From Jatrophihabitans sp. (GTDB taxonomy: Bacteria > Actinomycetota > Actinomycetes > Mycobacteriales > Jatrophihabitantaceae): 39,705 nt of DNA. The position numbers were made by a program, and so were the translations under genes. A model generated the notes under the pieces. It had not been told where the DNA came from. It ran no database searches and saw nothing but the letters and a program-made list of their open reading frames with translations. Shown here in pieces: positions 15,830 through 24,372 of the stretch (the stretch's first letter is position 1; each line of letters begins with the position of its first letter). The stretch lies in the NCBI GenBank assembly GCA_025924515.1, contig JAICIE010000016.1, positions 1 through 39,705 on the forward strand, written 5' to 3'.

Positions 15830-16514
15830 GCGGGCGCGCGAGAACCCTCCACAGGGCACTGCAGCGTGGCTGACACCGTCGCTCGGCCAACGCACTGACA
15901 TCCCGCAGGTAGTGCCTTATGCGCCTCTGGAATCAGGCGTGCAGCTCGGGAGAGTCGGGCACGGCTGCGTGAAGCTGGCGGGGTTCCTTGAACAAGGTCG
16001 GCGCGCTGCTCGTTCGCAGTCAGGGACGCCGGGCGCCTCACGAGCCTCAATCACTGACGACCTAGCCGCCGAAATCGCATCGGCGCGTTACCGATTGCTC
16101 GTCTCGGCGTTACCTGTACGGTGCCAGCCGGTCGTACAGCCCAATTTTCAAGGCTCACCCGGAGTGTTCTACGGGACCCAGAGGCCCGACGTCGGCCGAG
16201 GGTACGCCACGACCGCGCCGGCCCGATTGTTCGGGGCTTGCGACAGCCCGGCCGAACTCTCGAGGTGCCCGAGGCCGAACTCGCCGTGGCGCGCACCGCC
16301 CGGACCATGCATCATCGGCGGCGATGACGGACGAGGGTTCCAGGCAGCCGCTGGCCGATGCCAGCGGGTTTTCTGTGCGAGCTGGCCGGCCGTCTGGGCG
16401 CGTCCACGGGACCGCCGCACCGGGCGTGGCTGCCCACCACGACCGTCAGGATTCCCGTCTTTCTTCGGTGCGCGCCCCAGGCGCCAGGACCGCCCCGACG
16501 AAACCTCCGTCACC
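15830..16514. other. No gene recognised (685 bp before the orphan response regulator)
   Basis: The plus-strand frame stays open here as an extension of the regulator, but the composition is Arg/Gly/Pro-rich and unlike a protein. Neither strand shows a recognisable motif. A histidine kinase partner, which might be expected beside an NarL-type regulator, is not present even as a fragment I can identify. Confidence 0.5.
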
Positions 16515-17126
16515 TTGATCACCGTTCTCATCGCGGACGATCACCGTCTCGTCCGCTCGGGGCTGGCCACGCTGCTGACCGCCGTGGACGACATCGAGGT
16601 CGTGGGCGAGGCCGCCGACGGGCAACAAGCGGTCGAGCTGGCGGTTTCGACGCAGCCCGCCGTCGTCCTCATGGACCTCTCGATGCCCGTCCTCGACGGA
16701 GTAATGGCCACGAGTTCCCTCGCGGCCCGGCTGCCGCAGACGAAGGTCGTCGTCCTGACCTCGTTCTCCGACCGGCAGCGGGTCGGAAACGCCCTACGCG
16801 CCGGCGCGGTCGGCTACCTGCTCAAGGACTGCACCCCGGAGGAACTTGTCGCAGCCGTGCGCGCGGCCGCGGCCGGACACGTGCCCATCGACCCGCGGGT
16901 TGCCGGCGCGTTGCTGCCGGACCGTGCCGAGCGTCCGGAGGACGTCCTCAGCGACCGCGAACGGGAGGTCCTGTTGCTGGTCGCCGAGGGGCTCGCCAAC
17001 AAGCAGGTCGGGCGTCGCCTGGGGATCAGCGAGAGCACCGTCAAGGTGCATCTCGGCAACATCTACCGCCGGATCGGCGTTACCGACCGGACCTCGGCCG
17101 CGCTCTGGGCGCGCGACCACCTGTAA
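16515..17126 (+). CDS. NarL/LuxR-family response regulator (orphan)
   Basis: About 203 aa from TTG 16515 (LITVLIADDHRLVRSGL), the only start consistent with the receiver fold. The receiver (about 1-120) has ADDH, phospho-acceptor Asp54 (VLMDLSMPVLDG) and switch Lys in YLLKDCT. A LuxR-type HTH (about 142-200) reads LSDREREVLLLVAEGLANKQVGRRLGISES in outline and is intact. No histidine kinase is adjacent, so its phosphodonor must be elsewhere or it acts without one. Its last 47 bp overlap the 3' end of the convergent MarR gene. Confidence 0.92.
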   Translation: MITVLIADDHRLVRSGLATLLTAVDDIEVVGEAADGQQAVELAVSTQPAVVLMDLSMPVLDGVMATSSLAARLPQTKVVVLTSFSDRQRVGNALRAGAVGYLLKDCTPEELVAAVRAAAAGHVPIDPRVAGALLPDRAERPEDVLSDREREVLLLVAEGLANKQVGRRLGISESTVKVHLGNIYRRIGVTDRTSAALWARDHL

Positions 17127-17640
17127 CCCGACGCCGACGCCGGTCCGGATCGCCGCCGGCGAGCGCCTTCTCCAGTAGCGCCGCCAAGGTCGACCGTTCC
17201 GCCTCGGTGAGCGGCTGGAAGATTCCGGCCTCGCCGACCTCCGCCTCGAGGACGGCAACCCGGAACAACTCCCATCCGGCGCGGGTCAGCGAGATCACCA
17301 TGCGAGTGCGGTTGTCCGGGTCGGGGCGACGCTCGATGAGGCCGCGCTCAGCCATCCGGTCGAGGCGATGCGTCATCGTCGACGCCGACACTCCGGCCGC
17401 GTCGGCGAGCCGCGACGGGTGCGAGTACCCCCGCCGCCCCTCCATCGCCAGCGCCTGCAGAACCGGCCACTCGATGGGCTGAATATCCAGCGCGACGAAC
17501 CGATTTCGATAAAAAATGTCGAGCCGCCGCGAGAGCCTCGAGATCGCGGTGACGATCCGTTGCACGGTCTCGGCCGCGCCCGCCTCGGTGTAGAGACGCA
17601 CCGCGCGCTCGTACTCCGTCCAGGAGTTGCGGGCCGTCAT
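17080..17640 (-). CDS. MarR-family transcriptional regulator
   Basis: The 186-aa protein has the MarR winged helix: helices around IQRIVTAISRLSRR, then WPVLQALAMEG, a recognition region SRLADAAGVSASTMTHRLDRMAERGLIERR and the wing PDPDNRTRMVISLTRAG (about 95-135). C-terminal dimerisation helices and a basic Arg-rich tail follow. It is transcribed divergently from an MFS transporter, with a perfect 18-bp palindrome in the 129-bp gap, the standard layout for MarR repression of its own gene and an efflux gene. The 3' end overlaps the convergent response regulator by 47 bp. The inducer is unknown. Confidence 0.93.
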   Translation of the reverse strand: MTARNSWTEYERAVRLYTEAGAAETVQRIVTAISRLSRRLDIFYRNRFVALDIQPIEWPVLQALAMEGRRGYSHPSRLADAAGVSASTMTHRLDRMAERGLIERRPDPDNRTRMVISLTRAGWELFRVAVLEAEVGEAGIFQPLTEAERSTLAALLEKALAGGDPDRRRRRVTGGRAPRARPRSGR

Positions 17641-17719
17641 GGCAGCACGATACGGCGAGGACGGGCGGAAGGCAGCGCCCGAATTGGCAGGAACAAATCC
17701 AATCTCATGCCGGTTGCTA

Positions 17720-17737
17720 AACTTCGATATCGAAGTT
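17720..17737. promoter_or_regulatory. Perfect 18-bp palindromic operator of the MarR/MFS pair
   Basis: AACTTCGATATCGAAGTT is identical on both strands and lies between the divergent MarR (start 17640) and MFS (start 17770) genes, 80 bp from the former and 33 bp from the latter. The size and symmetry suit a MarR dimer. Confidence 0.8.
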
Positions 17738-17769
17738 CTATCTCGTAGTTCGTTCTGAAATGGTGCATC

Positions 17770-19002
17770 ATGTTGTCGTCGTCCCGCCGGCTGGCGGTGC
17801 TTCTGGTCGGATCATCCATCGGCGCGGTCGGCTGGGGTGCCGTCCTGCCCTTCCTCTACGCCGACCTCGCTACCGCCCGGGGACTGGGTGCGGCGGCCGC
17901 AGCCGTGACCTTCACCGCCTTCGCCGTCGGTGCGCTTCTCGCTGCGCCGATTGCGGGGCGCCTCGCCGACGACGCCGACCCGTTCGTGGTGGGCACCGCG
18001 GCGCGGCTCGCGATGGCAACCGCGATCGCGGCCCTGGCCTACGGGCGCACCCCCCTGGTGCTGTGCCTGGCGGCCGCCGGCTACGGAGCCGCGCTCAGTG
18101 TGATGCAGCCGGCGACCTCGGTCTTGCTGTTAGAAGCCACGCCCTCGTCGCGCCGCCGCGACGCCTTCGCCTGGCAGTTCATCGGCCAGAACCTGGCGTT
18201 GGCCCTCGGCGGAATCGTCGGTGGCCGCCTAGTGCACCTGACCTCGCCGACCGGCGCCCGTCCGGCATACGCGTTCGCCGCCGTCGCCGCCGTGCTCAGC
18301 GCGGCGGTGGTCGCCGTCGCCGCACGGGGTCACGCCGCCCGCGTCAGCACGCCGCCTGAGCCCGCCGAGGACGTCGGATACCGCGAGGTTCTCCGGGTCC
18401 CGGCGGTCCGCTGGCTGCTCGTGGTGACCGTCCTGCTCACCCTCGCCTGCTACGCCCAATTCGACTCGGGCCTGCCGGCCTACGCCCTCAGCGTCCTGTC
18501 GGTGCGTCCGTCGACCCTCGGAACGGCGGTCGCGCTCAACGCGGTGATGGTCGCCGGGCTGACCGGCCCGGTGGTACGCATGACCCGCTCGCGGCCGGCG
18601 GCGACCCTGCTGGCCACCTGTGGCGTCCTGTGGGTGGGTGTCTGGCTGGTGCTCGGCCTCCCGCTGCTGCACCGCGAATGGGGCTCGACCCTCGTGGTGG
18701 CCGGGTACGCGCTGTTCGGCATCGGTGAGACGATGCTGGCCCCGGTCCTGTCGCCGCTCGCCGGTCAACTCGCGCAGCAGGGCGCCGCCGGACGCACCCT
18801 CGGCGCGGTGACCGGCGCCCAGACGCTGGCCACGGCCGTCGGTCCGGGGCTGTCCGGCGCGCTGCTCGGCCTCGGCGCTCCGGCCGGGTTCGTCGTTCTG
18901 CAGCTGCTGTGCTGCGCCGGAGCCGTCGTCGGGGCACGCCGGCTGCTCCGTTCGATGCACCGCCTGAAAACGCAACTGTTGCAGAACGCAAACATTGGGT
19001 AA
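17770..19002 (+). CDS. MFS efflux transporter controlled by MarR
   Basis: The 410-aa protein has about twelve hydrophobic segments arranged as two halves; the loop after TM2 contains GRLADDADP, a degenerate form of the MFS motif A. Position next to a MarR gene and a shared palindrome indicate an inducible efflux pump for an organic compound, but no substrate can be named. ATG 17770 lies 9 nt after another ATG-like context (TGGTGCATC); no strong ribosome site is seen. It ends 10 bp before the cation antiporter, so both may be co-transcribed. Confidence 0.9.
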   Translation: MLSSSRRLAVLLVGSSIGAVGWGAVLPFLYADLATARGLGAAAAAVTFTAFAVGALLAAPIAGRLADDADPFVVGTAARLAMATAIAALAYGRTPLVLCLAAAGYGAALSVMQPATSVLLLEATPSSRRRDAFAWQFIGQNLALALGGIVGGRLVHLTSPTGARPAYAFAAVAAVLSAAVVAVAARGHAARVSTPPEPAEDVGYREVLRVPAVRWLLVVTVLLTLACYAQFDSGLPAYALSVLSVRPSTLGTAVALNAVMVAGLTGPVVRMTRSRPAATLLATCGVLWVGVWLVLGLPLLHREWGSTLVVAGYALFGIGETMLAPVLSPLAGQLAQQGAAGRTLGAVTGAQTLATAVGPGLSGALLGLGAPAGFVVLQLLCCAGAVVGARRLLRSMHRLKTQLLQNANIG

Positions 19003-19011
19003 GAGGACCGT

Positions 19012-20073
19012 GTGTCCGGTCTGCCGTCCTGGTCTCTGTTGCTCATCTTCCTCGCCTCCGCGGCCGTCATCTGGCTCGCCGGGATAAAGCTGTCGGATAC
19101 CACCGACGTGCTCGCCGAACGGCTTCATCTCGGCTCGGCGCTCGGTGGCATCGTCGTGCTGGCGGTCGCCACCAACCTGCCGGAAATTGCCATCACGGTC
19201 AGCGCGGCGGCCGCGCACCAGCTCGATGTGGCCGTCGGCAACATCCTCGGCGGCATCGCCATTCAGACGGTCGTGCTCGTGGCGCTCGACGCTTTCGGGG
19301 TCAGGGTCCGTAAACCACTGACCTATCAGGCGGGCAGCCTCGTGCTCGTCCTCGAAGGATCCTTGGTTGTGATCGTCTTGCTGGTCGTGGTGGCCGGCGC
19401 GCAACTGCCAGGAAGCCTGTTGCATGCGCGGTTGACCCCGGACGTCGTGCTGATAGCGATCGCCTGGGTGGTCGGACTTCTGTTGATCAACCGTGCCTCG
19501 TCCTCGCTGCCGTGGACCGACAGCGGCGACGCGCCCGACACCCAACCCGAACCGCGCGGAAACAGGCGCAAGAAGAAGGACGCCGCGGCGACCAAAAAGG
19601 GGATGTCGACGACCCGTGCAGCGGTCGTCTTCGGGATCGCGGCGGTGGCGACCCTAATAACCGGCGTCACCATCGAGCGCAGCGGCGAGCAGTTCTTCGG
19701 AAACCTGGGCCTGTCCGGCGTGCTGTTCGGGGCGACGGTCCTCGCGGCCGCTACGTCACTGCCGGAGCTCTCCACCGGTATCACGTCGGCCCGGATGGGC
19801 GACTACCAGTTGGCGATGGGGGACATCTTCGGCGGCAACGCATTCCTTCCGGTCCTCTTCCTGCCGGCCACCCTCATCTCCGGCAGCGCCGTCCTGCCCG
19901 CCGCGGGCCGCAGCGACATCTACCTGACCGCGCTGGGCGCCGTCCTGACGATCATCTACGTATTCGGCTTGATCTTCCGGCCGAAACGGGAGGTGGCCCG
20001 TATGGGACCTGACTCCATCACCGTGTTCGTCGTCTACTTGCTCGGCGTCGCTGGCTTGATCGCGCTGCAGTAA
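19012..20073 (+). CDS. CaCA-family sodium/calcium antiporter-like protein
   Basis: The 353-aa membrane protein contains the two alpha repeats of the Ca2+/cation antiporter superfamily: LAVATNLPEIAITVSAA...AVGNILGGIAIQ in the first half and LAAATSLPELSTGITSA...AMGDIFGGNAFLP in the second. The central cytoplasmic loop (about 170-205) is charged and Lys-rich (RRKKKDAAATKK). The family exchanges Ca2+ or other cations for Na+ or H+. GTG 19012 is used; the gap to the upstream MFS gene is 9 bp. The acidic residue at the core of each repeat (PEI, PEL) is present, so it is probably functional. Confidence 0.9.
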   Translation: MSGLPSWSLLLIFLASAAVIWLAGIKLSDTTDVLAERLHLGSALGGIVVLAVATNLPEIAITVSAAAAHQLDVAVGNILGGIAIQTVVLVALDAFGVRVRKPLTYQAGSLVLVLEGSLVVIVLLVVVAGAQLPGSLLHARLTPDVVLIAIAWVVGLLLINRASSSLPWTDSGDAPDTQPEPRGNRRKKKDAAATKKGMSTTRAAVVFGIAAVATLITGVTIERSGEQFFGNLGLSGVLFGATVLAAATSLPELSTGITSARMGDYQLAMGDIFGGNAFLPVLFLPATLISGSAVLPAAGRSDIYLTALGAVLTIIYVFGLIFRPKREVARMGPDSITVFVVYLLGVAGLIALQ

Positions 20074-20119
20074 ACGCACGTCCGGAGACCGCGCGGCTCG
20101 GGCTCGGCGTGTGCCGACG

Positions 20120-20923
20120 CTATGTCGGCGAGGGGCTGACCGCGCTCCAGGGCACGGTGATCTCGCCGTGCCGGGCGCGCCGCACGTCCGCATTCCAGCG
20201 CTGTGCCACGGCCCGGCATGCGGCGACCCAGCGTTGGCGTGCGCCGAACGCGCCGAGCGGCGCGGCCGCGGCCCACCCGTCGTCGAGATCCCGGAGCAGC
20301 GCGTGCACCGACCGGCCCGGAACGTTGGGGTGGATCAGCGCCTTGGGCAGGCGCGCGGCGAGCTCGCTCGGCGTCGCCAGATCGGCCACGCGGCAGGCGA
20401 GGGTGAGGCTGCGCGGACCGTGCCGGTCGAGCCCCACCCACGCCGCCCGTCGGCCGAGCTCGTCGCAGGTCCCCTCCACGAGAACTCCGCCCGGTGCCAG
20501 CCGCTGCTGCAGCGTCACCCAGGCGCGCGCCGCCGCGTCCTCGTCGTACTGGCGCAGCACGTTGGCCGCGCGGACGAGGACGGGGCGCAATCCGGCCAGC
20601 TCGAAGCCGCCGTGCGCGAAGGTGAGGTGCGGCGGACAGGCGGCGGGCTCGGCCGTTGACACCCGGTCGCGGTCGATCTCGATCCCCACGACCCGGACGT
20701 CGGCCCGAACGGCGCGGAGCCGGTGCAGCAGCTCGACCGTGGTCACGGGGGAGGCCCCGTAGCCCAGGTCGACGACGAGCGGCTCGGTCGCAGCGCGCAG
20801 CACCGGGCCCAGCACCGCGGCGATCCAGTTGTCCATGCGGCGCAGCCGGTTGGGGTTGGTCGTCCCGCGGGTGGGCAGCCCGAGGGCTCGGGCCCGTCCC
20901 GCCGCAAGCCGCGGGCCGGTCAC
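20120..20923 (-). CDS. Class I SAM-dependent methyltransferase-like protein
   Basis: The frame is open far upstream but the sensible start is GTG 20923, giving about 267 aa. A Rossmann-type SAM site is visible: VVDLGYGASPVTTVELLHRL (motif I, with GYG rather than the usual GxG-rich loop), VVGIEIDRDRV (motif II acidic residue) and LAPGGVLVEGTCDELG. The C-terminal half is unique. Comparable methyltransferases are often found beside murB in actinobacteria. It is convergent with the antiporter and divergent from the glycosyltransferase. Substrate unknown. Confidence 0.75.
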   Translation of the reverse strand: MTGPRLAAGRARALGLPTRGTTNPNRLRRMDNWIAAVLGPVLRAATEPLVVDLGYGASPVTTVELLHRLRAVRADVRVVGIEIDRDRVSTAEPAACPPHLTFAHGGFELAGLRPVLVRAANVLRQYDEDAAARAWVTLQQRLAPGGVLVEGTCDELGRRAAWVGLDRHGPRSLTLACRVADLATPSELAARLPKALIHPNVPGRSVHALLRDLDDGWAAAAPLGAFGARQRWVAACRAVAQRWNADVRRARHGEITVPWSAVSPSPT

Positions 20924-20992
20924 GAGGCGCGTCGGTCCCGCGGCTGAGCCGCCTGGTCCAGCAGCCGGCGCACTCGGGCAAACTACCGGACC

Positions 20993-21856
20993 GTGGAGGC
21001 GCGGGTCACGGTCGTCGTAGCGACCCGCAACCGGCGCGAGTCGCTGCTGCACACGCTGAGCCGGTTGGCCGAGCTGCCCGAGCGGTGCCCGGTGATCGTG
21101 GTCGACAACGGGTCCACGGACGGGTCGGCCGCGGCCGTGCGGGAACGTTTCCCCGCCGTCGGCGTCGTCGCCCTGCCCGACAACCGCGGCGCGCCGGCCC
21201 GCAACCTCGGCGTCGAGGCCGCGCGGACGCCGTACGTCGCCTTCGCCGATGACGACTCGTGGTGGTCGCCGGGGAGCCTGGACCGCGCCGCCGACCTGCT
21301 CGACGCCGACGCCCGGCTCGCCGTCGTCGTGGGTGCGGTGCGCCTCGACCCGGGCGGCGAGCTGGACGCCGTGTCCCGCAAGCTCGCCCGTGCGCTGCTG
21401 GGCGCCCCGCCCGGCGCGGCGGGACCGACGGCGCTCAGCTTCCCTGCCTTCGCCGCCGTGGTCCGCCGTACCGCCTTTCTCGAGGTCGGCGGCTTCAGCG
21501 ACCTGCTGTTCTTCGGCGGCGAGGAACAACTGCTCATCGCCGACCTCGCGGCAGCGGGCTGGCAGCTCGAGTACATCGAGGATGTGGCCGCGTTTCACCG
21601 TCCGGGCAACCCGACGCTCTCACCGCAGCGGTGGGCGGTGCAGACCCGCAACGACGTCCTGGTCCTGTGGCTGCGGCGTCCGCTGTGGCGTGCCGCCGCT
21701 GCGACGGTCCGGCTGGCCTGCCGCGCCCCGGCCAACCCGGCGGCCGGGCAGGCGCTTGCCGGCGTGATCCGGCGCTTGCCGACCGCGCTGAGCCAGCGCA
21801 AGCCGGTGCCGCGTGATCTCGACCGCGCGTTGCGGGTCGCCGAACGCCCCGAGTGA
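20993..21856 (+). CDS. Family 2 glycosyltransferase
   Basis: The 287-aa protein has a GT-A fold beginning VTVVVATRNRRESLLHTL, with VVDNGSTDGS for the nucleotide, NRGAPARNLGVEAA and the metal-binding acidic triad FADDDSWW (about residue 84). GGFSDLLFFGGEEQLLIADL in the second half matches the acceptor/catalytic region with ED-like acidic residues. No transmembrane segment is seen. GTG 20993 is the start; the TGA overlaps the GTG of murB (GTGA), so it is coupled to peptidoglycan precursor synthesis and may act in the envelope, though the acceptor is unknown. Confidence 0.88.
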   Translation: MEARVTVVVATRNRRESLLHTLSRLAELPERCPVIVVDNGSTDGSAAAVRERFPAVGVVALPDNRGAPARNLGVEAARTPYVAFADDDSWWSPGSLDRAADLLDADARLAVVVGAVRLDPGGELDAVSRKLARALLGAPPGAAGPTALSFPAFAAVVRRTAFLEVGGFSDLLFFGGEEQLLIADLAAAGWQLEYIEDVAAFHRPGNPTLSPQRWAVQTRNDVLVLWLRRPLWRAAAATVRLACRAPANPAAGQALAGVIRRLPTALSQRKPVPRDLDRALRVAERPE

Positions 21857-22893
21857 CCGGACGGCGTTGGGTAGCGTCGCTGTCCGTGTGCACCGCCCTC
21901 GCCGAGCTGACGACGCTGCGCCTCGGCGGCCCGGCGAAGCGGATCGCTGCCGCGAGGACGGCCGCCGAGCTCGTCGACCTCGTCCGGACCGGCGACGCGG
22001 CCGGTGAGCCCGTCCTCGTCCTGGGCGGCGGCAGCAACCTGGTGGCCTCCGACGACGGCTGGCCCGGCCTCGTCGCGCTCGTGCGCACCCACGGGATCGA
22101 CCGCACCGACGACGGCGCGGACGCCCTGCTCACCGTGCAGGCCGGGGTCGTCTGGGACGACCTGGTGCGGCACTCCGTCGATCAGGGGCTGTCCGGGTTG
22201 GCCGCGATGTCCGGCATCCCGGGACTCACCGGGGCGACGCCGGTGCAGAACGTCGGCGCGTACGGGACGGAGGTCGCCGACGTCCTCGACCGGCTGACCG
22301 TCCTCGATCGGGCGAGCGGCGCCGTCGAGAGCTGGCCGCCGGACCGCTGCGGGTTCGGCTTCCGCACCAGCGCGTTCAAGCACACCGACCGCTACGTGGT
22401 GCTCGACGTCACCTTCCGGCTGCGGCGATCGCCGCTCGCGCCGCCGGTGCGCTACCTGGAGCTGGCCCGGAGGCTCGGTGTCGAGCCGGGTCAGCAAGCG
22501 CCGTCCGATCGGGTGCGCGAGGTCGTCCTCAACCTGCGGCGCAGCAAGGGGATGGTGTTGGACGACGCCGATCCGGACACCTGGAGCGTCGGGTCGTTCT
22601 TCGTGAATCCGTTGGTGCCCGCCGGCCGGGTGCCGGACGGGTGCCCGCACTGGGAGGTCGACGGGCAGGTCAAGCTCTCCGGGGCCTGGCTGATCGAGCA
22701 CGCCGGGTTCGGCAAGGGCTACGGCCACGGCGCGGTGGCGCTGTCGACCAAGCACTGCCTGGCGCTCACGAACCGGGGCGGCGCGACCACAGCCGAGCTG
22801 CTGGAGCTGGCGCGCGAGATCCGCGACGGGGTCGAGGCCCGATTCGGCGTGCGGCTGCGTCCCGAAGCTCACCTCGTTGGAGTTGATTTCTGA
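21853..22893 (+). CDS. murB: UDP-N-acetylenolpyruvoylglucosamine reductase
   Basis: MurB reduces UDP-GlcNAc-enolpyruvate to UDP-MurNAc with NADPH and FAD, the second committed step of peptidoglycan synthesis. The 346-aa protein shows TTLRLGGPA, the FAD loop LGGGSNLV, GIPGLTGATPVQNVGAYG, FGFRTSAFK, the catalytic serine in GSFFVNP (about Ser248), SGAWLIEHAGFGKG and the terminal LRPEAHLVG whose Glu (about 338) is the second catalytic acid. The GTG at 21853 overlaps the glycosyltransferase stop; a second GTG at 21886 would remove 11 non-conserved residues. It is the central landmark of the conserved neighbourhood. Confidence 0.97.
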   Translation: MTGRRWVASLSVCTALAELTTLRLGGPAKRIAAARTAAELVDLVRTGDAAGEPVLVLGGGSNLVASDDGWPGLVALVRTHGIDRTDDGADALLTVQAGVVWDDLVRHSVDQGLSGLAAMSGIPGLTGATPVQNVGAYGTEVADVLDRLTVLDRASGAVESWPPDRCGFGFRTSAFKHTDRYVVLDVTFRLRRSPLAPPVRYLELARRLGVEPGQQAPSDRVREVVLNLRRSKGMVLDDADPDTWSVGSFFVNPLVPAGRVPDGCPHWEVDGQVKLSGAWLIEHAGFGKGYGHGAVALSTKHCLALTNRGGATTAELLELAREIRDGVEARFGVRLRPEAHLVGVDF

Positions 22894-22953
22894 TCGTCGT
22901 CGGCCGAAATGGTTGACGTGCGAACTGTTTGTCTCACACATACCCTTAGCCCA

Positions 22954-24372
22954 GTGGGAGGGAAGTCGGTCGACCGTGCGCCGCGACGGGTGTCGCCCGG
23001 CGGCGCGCTGACCCTTGCCGGCTGGCTGATCGGCGCCGTGCTCACCGTCGTCGTCCTCTCCGGCGTCGAGCTCGATTTCGGCCGGCGCAACCAGTCGGCG
23101 CACCTGGTGCTGAACACACTCGACGCCTGCGTGGCGCTGCTGGTCGCGTACCTCCTCTACGGACGGTGGGTCCGCGCGCGCAGCATGCAGTACCTCCTGC
23201 TGGTGCAAGGGTTCGTCCTGCTCGCCGTCGCGGGGCTGGGGCTGGGACCGGCGATCCGTGCGACCGTCGGTGATCCGAGCGGCGGGTCGGACGTCTGGCT
23301 GCCGACCGCGCTCCGCGTGGTCGGAGCGATTCTGATCCTCGCCGCCGCGCTGCTGCCCCGACAGCAGGCCGTCGGCCGCACCTCGTGGCGTCCCGAGCTC
23401 ACGGTTCCGGGCGCGGTCGTCGCCGGCCTCTGGCTGCTTTTCTGGCGGGTCGGGCGCGGGCTGCCGACCGCCATCGCCGACGTGACGCCAACCGGACGGC
23501 CGGTACTGATGTCCGCGCACCCGCTGCTGCTCGCCGGCCAGGCGCTTTCCGCGGCCTGCTTCTTACTGGCCTCCCTGGCGTTCGCCGAGCAGGGCGCGCG
23601 CCGCCGCGACGAGCTGTTGGTCTGGCTGGGTCCGGCGTGCGCGCTCGTCGGGTTCTCGCGGCTGCACTACATGCTCTTCCCGTCGCTCTACACCGACCGG
23701 ATCTACACGGGCGACCTGCTGCGCACCGCGTGCTACCTCGTCCTGATCGTCGGAGCGGTGCGCGAACTGAAGCAGTACGGGTCGGCGCGCGAGCGGGTCG
23801 CCGTCCTCGACGACCGGCGCCGACTGGCGCGGGAACTGCACGACGGCGTCGTGCAGGAGCTGGCGTTCATCCGGGCGGAGAGCCACTCGATCCCGTCCGG
23901 GCTGGCCTCCCGCTCGCGGATCCTGGAAGCGTGCGACCGGGCGCTCGACGAGGCCCGCGCCGCCATCCAGGCGCTCGGCCGGCCCGGCGACGAGCCGCTG
24001 GGGTTCATGCTGCACCGGGCGGCGCAGGAACTGGCCGAGCGGTACGGCATCGAGCTCGAGGTCGACGTCGACGACTCGATCACCGCGCGGGCCGAGCAGA
24101 AGCATGCCCTGCTGCGAATCGCCCGGGAGGCGGTCTCGAACGCGGTGCGTCACGGCAACGCCCACCGGCTGTCGGTGTCGCTGTGCCGCGACGGTGACCG
24201 GCAACAGCTCATGATCCGCGACGACGGTGGCGGGTTCGACCCAGCGCGCACCGTCTCGGCCCCCGGCGGCTACGGGCTGACGAGCATGCGCGACCGGGCC
24301 CAGGCGCTGCCCGGGTCGTTCGATGTGCGCGCCGAGCGCGGTGCAGGTACACAGGTGACGGTGACCTGGTGA
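22954..24372 (+). CDS. Membrane sensor histidine kinase, NarX/HisKA_3 type
   Basis: About 472 aa from GTG 22954 (VGGKSVDRAPRR); a start at 22909 would add 15 residues. The N-terminal half has about seven hydrophobic segments (roughly 15-255) and no known sensor domain. The dimerisation box is RRRLARELHDGVVQELAFI with His near 296, typical of HisKA_3 kinases. The ATPase domain has AREAVSNAVRHGNA (N box) and DDGGGFDP (G box), then GGYGLTSMRDRA. The stop overlaps the next gene by 4 bp. A TTGACG element at 22913 and TACCCT at 22941 lie upstream but with long spacing; if used, the message would start near the GTG. The stimulus is unknown. Confidence 0.92.
   Translation: MGGKSVDRAPRRVSPGGALTLAGWLIGAVLTVVVLSGVELDFGRRNQSAHLVLNTLDACVALLVAYLLYGRWVRARSMQYLLLVQGFVLLAVAGLGLGPAIRATVGDPSGGSDVWLPTALRVVGAILILAAALLPRQQAVGRTSWRPELTVPGAVVAGLWLLFWRVGRGLPTAIADVTPTGRPVLMSAHPLLLAGQALSAACFLLASLAFAEQGARRRDELLVWLGPACALVGFSRLHYMLFPSLYTDRIYTGDLLRTACYLVLIVGAVRELKQYGSARERVAVLDDRRRLARELHDGVVQELAFIRAESHSIPSGLASRSRILEACDRALDEARAAIQALGRPGDEPLGFMLHRAAQELAERYGIELEVDVDDSITARAEQKHALLRIAREAVSNAVRHGNAHRLSVSLCRDGDRQQLMIRDDGGGFDPARTVSAPGGYGLTSMRDRAQALPGSFDVRAERGAGTQVTVTW

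Noticed and set aside
15765-16514. N-terminal extension of the orphan response regulator
   Set aside because: The extension is Arg/Gly/Pro-rich and the receiver fold begins at TTG 16515.
20120-21598. Methyltransferase extended to 492 aa
   Set aside because: The extra 225 residues lie antisense to the glycosyltransferase and do not look like protein; GTG 20923 gives the expected size.
21595-23520. A 641-codon minus-strand frame across the glycosyltransferase, murB and the kinase
   Set aside because: It is antisense to three well-supported genes and is rich in Arg, Gln, Gly and Asp without any motif.
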